From the NCBI GenBank assembly GCA_023150375.1, contig JAKLLA010000026.1, positions 1 through 45,345 of the forward strand: DNA of 45,345 nt, written 5' to 3'. Below, piece after piece: positions 43,968-45,345 of this stretch. The DNA is from Burkholderiaceae bacterium. GTDB taxonomy: Bacteria; Pseudomonadota; Gammaproteobacteria; Burkholderiales; Burkholderiaceae_C. The notes below the pieces were generated by a model. The model searched no databases, was not told the origin of the DNA, and saw only the letters and a list, made by a program, of their open reading frames with translations. Position numbers and translations under genes: made by a program. Numbering within the stretch: the first letter of the stretch is position 1; every line of letters begins with the position of its first letter.

Positions 43968-45209
43968 ATGTCGAATCCATCTGCCCCGGTCGTCTCGATC
44001 ATCCTGCCCACCTACAACCGGGGCGATGTGCTGCCGCGCTCGGTGGGCAGCGTGCTGGCGCAGACCTTTGCCGACTGGGAACTGATCGTCGTCGACGACG
44101 GCTCCACCGACGCATCGGTCGCCTGGCTCGAGTCCCTCGACGAGCCGCGCATCCGCGTGCTCCAGCAGGCCAATGCAGGGGTCTACCACGCTCGCAATGC
44201 AGGCCTGCAGCAGGCCCGGGGGCGTTACGTCACCTTCCTCGACTCGGACGACGAGTGGCTGCCGCACTACCTGGCGTTGACGACGGCGTTCCTGGACGCC
44301 CATCCGGGCCAGATGTTCGTGACCACCGAGTTCTACAGCCACAACGACGGTGTGGCCAACCAGGTGTTCGACCGGGTCTCGATTCCGTACTACGCGCGGC
44401 GGGCCCGCCGCCTGGGCCTGGGCCACGACCCGATCGCCCGCCCCCACGACGATCCCTACCTGAGCGTCTACAGCACGCGTGAGCCGGTCGGCGCCTGGGG
44501 AGAGGACATCCTGCGCAGCCTGGGGCGAAGCGAGGCGCAGGTCTACCGCGGACACATCTTCCGCCACATGCGCTGGGGCTACCTGAACTGGCTGCCCATC
44601 ACGATGCTGCGCCGCGAGGCGCTGCCGCAGATCGGCGAGTTCAGCACCGCCACGCGCAGCGCCGCCGATTTCCGCTTCATGGCCCTGCTGTGCCGCAACT
44701 ACCCGGCGGCGATGATCGCGGTGCCCTGCGCGCACAAGCACGAGAACAACGTGGGCGGGCGCAAGCTCAAGTGCGACCACCTGGCCTCGGGCGCCGGCGC
44801 GCACCGCTTCGAGGTCAACAAGCTGCGCTTCTTCGACGAGCTGTTCTTCCAGGCCAACCCGCAGGACCGCGACCTGGCCGTGATCCGCCGCCACTACCAG
44901 CTCTGGGCCGGGCGCACGGCCGTGGCCGCCGGCCTCGAGACGCCTGCGCTCGAATACCTGTCGCAGGCCCTGTCCTGGCATCCGGCGTTCTGGAGTGCCG
45001 CGGTGCTCTGGCTGCTGGTCCGCCTGGTCCCGAACATCCGTCACAGCGCCGCCCTGCTGCGCCTGTGGACCACGCTGACCCGCGTGGCCGGGCGCATCCG
45101 CAAGGACCCGAGCGCGCTGCCCGACTACGGGCGACGCCTGCTGGCGCGGCTGACGCAGCCACCCGCGCGGGACGCTGCCGCCGACGACCTGCCGCTGGGC
45201 AAGACCTGA
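43968..45209 (+). CDS. Family 2 glycosyltransferase
   Basis: A 413-residue GT-A glycosyltransferase. The N-terminus VVSIILPTYNRGDVLPRSVGSVLAQTFADWELIVVDDGSTDASVAWL (residues 8-55) is the nucleotide-sugar binding half, with ANAGVYHARNAGLQQARGRYVTFLDSDDEWLP (about 69-100) supplying the DxD motif (DSDD). The C-terminal third has a hydrophobic stretch AFWSAAVLWLLVRLVP that may touch the membrane. It probably builds a surface glycan or a lipid-linked sugar. The ATG at 43968 is chosen; the frame is open upstream through the boxB relic. It has no glycan-gene neighbours and is abutted by an IS at its stop. Confidence 0.92.
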   Translation: MSNPSAPVVSIILPTYNRGDVLPRSVGSVLAQTFADWELIVVDDGSTDASVAWLESLDEPRIRVLQQANAGVYHARNAGLQQARGRYVTFLDSDDEWLPHYLALTTAFLDAHPGQMFVTTEFYSHNDGVANQVFDRVSIPYYARRARRLGLGHDPIARPHDDPYLSVYSTREPVGAWGEDILRSLGRSEAQVYRGHIFRHMRWGYLNWLPITMLRREALPQIGEFSTATRSAADFRFMALLCRNYPAAMIAVPCAHKHENNVGGRKLKCDHLASGAGAHRFEVNKLRFFDELFFQANPQDRDLAVIRRHYQLWAGRTAVAAGLETPALEYLSQALSWHPAFWSAAVLWLLVRLVPNIRHSAALLRLWTTLTRVAGRIRKDPSALPDYGRRLLARLTQPPARDAAADDLPLGKT

Positions 45210-45345
45210 GAGGGTGTCCCCGAAATGACCTATTGCGCGAGTCTGGTTGCGAGGATACGCGCTTCGGTGAGCCAGACCCAGGCGACGGCAGCCCAGGTGG
45301 AGCGGTCATGGTGAGCGACCAGACGGCGCGCGCGCTCGTTCCAGG
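45208..45345 (-). mobile_element. Insertion sequence, one end only
   Basis: The terminal GAGAGGGTGTCCCCGAAATG begins directly at the stop codon of the glycosyltransferase. Terminal sequences starting GAGGGTGTCC are typical of several DDE-type IS. The rest of the element runs off the window, so the other end and target duplication cannot be seen. Confidence 0.65.
45230..45345 (-). CDS. IS transposase, C-terminal fragment
   Basis: The last 38 codons of a frame open at the right edge, ending WNERARRLVAHHDRSTWAAVAWVWLTEARILATRLAQ. The pattern (RRL, then a helix with WVWLTEAR) resembles the C-terminus of IS5-like transposases, but a family call from so short a piece is uncertain. Because the 3' end is present 20 bases inside the IS end, it is consistent with an intact element continuing beyond the window. 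Confidence 0.6.
   Translation of the reverse strand, partial: WNERARRLVAHHDRSTWAAVAWVWLTEARILATRLAQ

Overview
The window looks like a chromosome segment of a GC-rich betaproteobacterium of the order Burkholderiales, probably the Rubrivivax/Leptothrix/Ideonella (Sphaerotilaceae) group. Grounds: the gene order fur | bamE-dapB-exbB-exbD-leuS-lptE-holA, hpf-ptsN-hprK, a boxCBA benzoyl-CoA pathway, a CIRCE-controlled groESL and an N-methylated type IV pilin. This placement is from gene content and order; no search was run.

Layout. 1-2.96 kb: end of sucD with its terminator, a small YvlD-type membrane protein, a BepA-like M48 protease and moaC. 2.99-6.77 kb: a PglL-type O-oligosaccharyltransferase and pilA on the minus strand, separated by an IS30-family insertion sequence. 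pilA has a near-consensus sigma-54 promoter. 7.0-9.3 kb: groES-groEL with promoter, CIRCE operator and terminator. 9.4-16.97 kb: a housekeeping block (holA, lptE, leuS, exbD, exbB, dapB, bamE, divergent fur). 17.0-20.4 kb: hprK, ptsN, hpf and divergent corA. 20.6-21.05 kb: a secreted TonB-C-like protein.

21.16-30.8 kb is the most interesting region. An eight-gene minus-strand run, often with 4-bp start/stop overlaps, encodes an FAD oxidoreductase, DUF1365, a Cfa-like methyltransferase with altered active-site residues, a chalcone-isomerase-like protein, an MFS transporter, a DUF3833 lipoprotein, an SDR and an NTF2-like protein. It is divergent from a MerR-type regulator carrying both signatures of adenosylcobalamin photoreceptors (LitR/CarH), whose gene overlaps a NUDIX gene. 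The shared intergenic region holds helically phased ACAAAT repeats and, in the operon leader, a nested inverted-repeat structure. Its loop is a CCUCCC-rich tract (a perfect G-quadruplex motif on the other strand) complementary to the operon's first Shine-Dalgarno. I read the whole as a light-controlled membrane-lipid modification system with a possible second, RNA-level control.

30.97-33.2 kb: cytochrome b561, two YceI proteins and a small membrane protein. 33.57-39.5 kb: maoC-boxA-boxB-boxC (aerobic benzoyl-CoA epoxidation) with a strong promoter and a TGCA-N6-TGCA palindrome upstream, then ribA. 39.7-41.1 kb: a flavodoxin-like protein and a secreted hypothetical protein.

41.1-45.3 kb is accessory. 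It holds three GACCTGACCCC-type repeats, two orphan genes with a base composition unlike the core, an IS110 remnant, a 5 x 20-bp degenerate tandem repeat and a decayed second boxB lacking its di-iron region. A glycosyltransferase gene follows, abutted at its stop codon by another IS.
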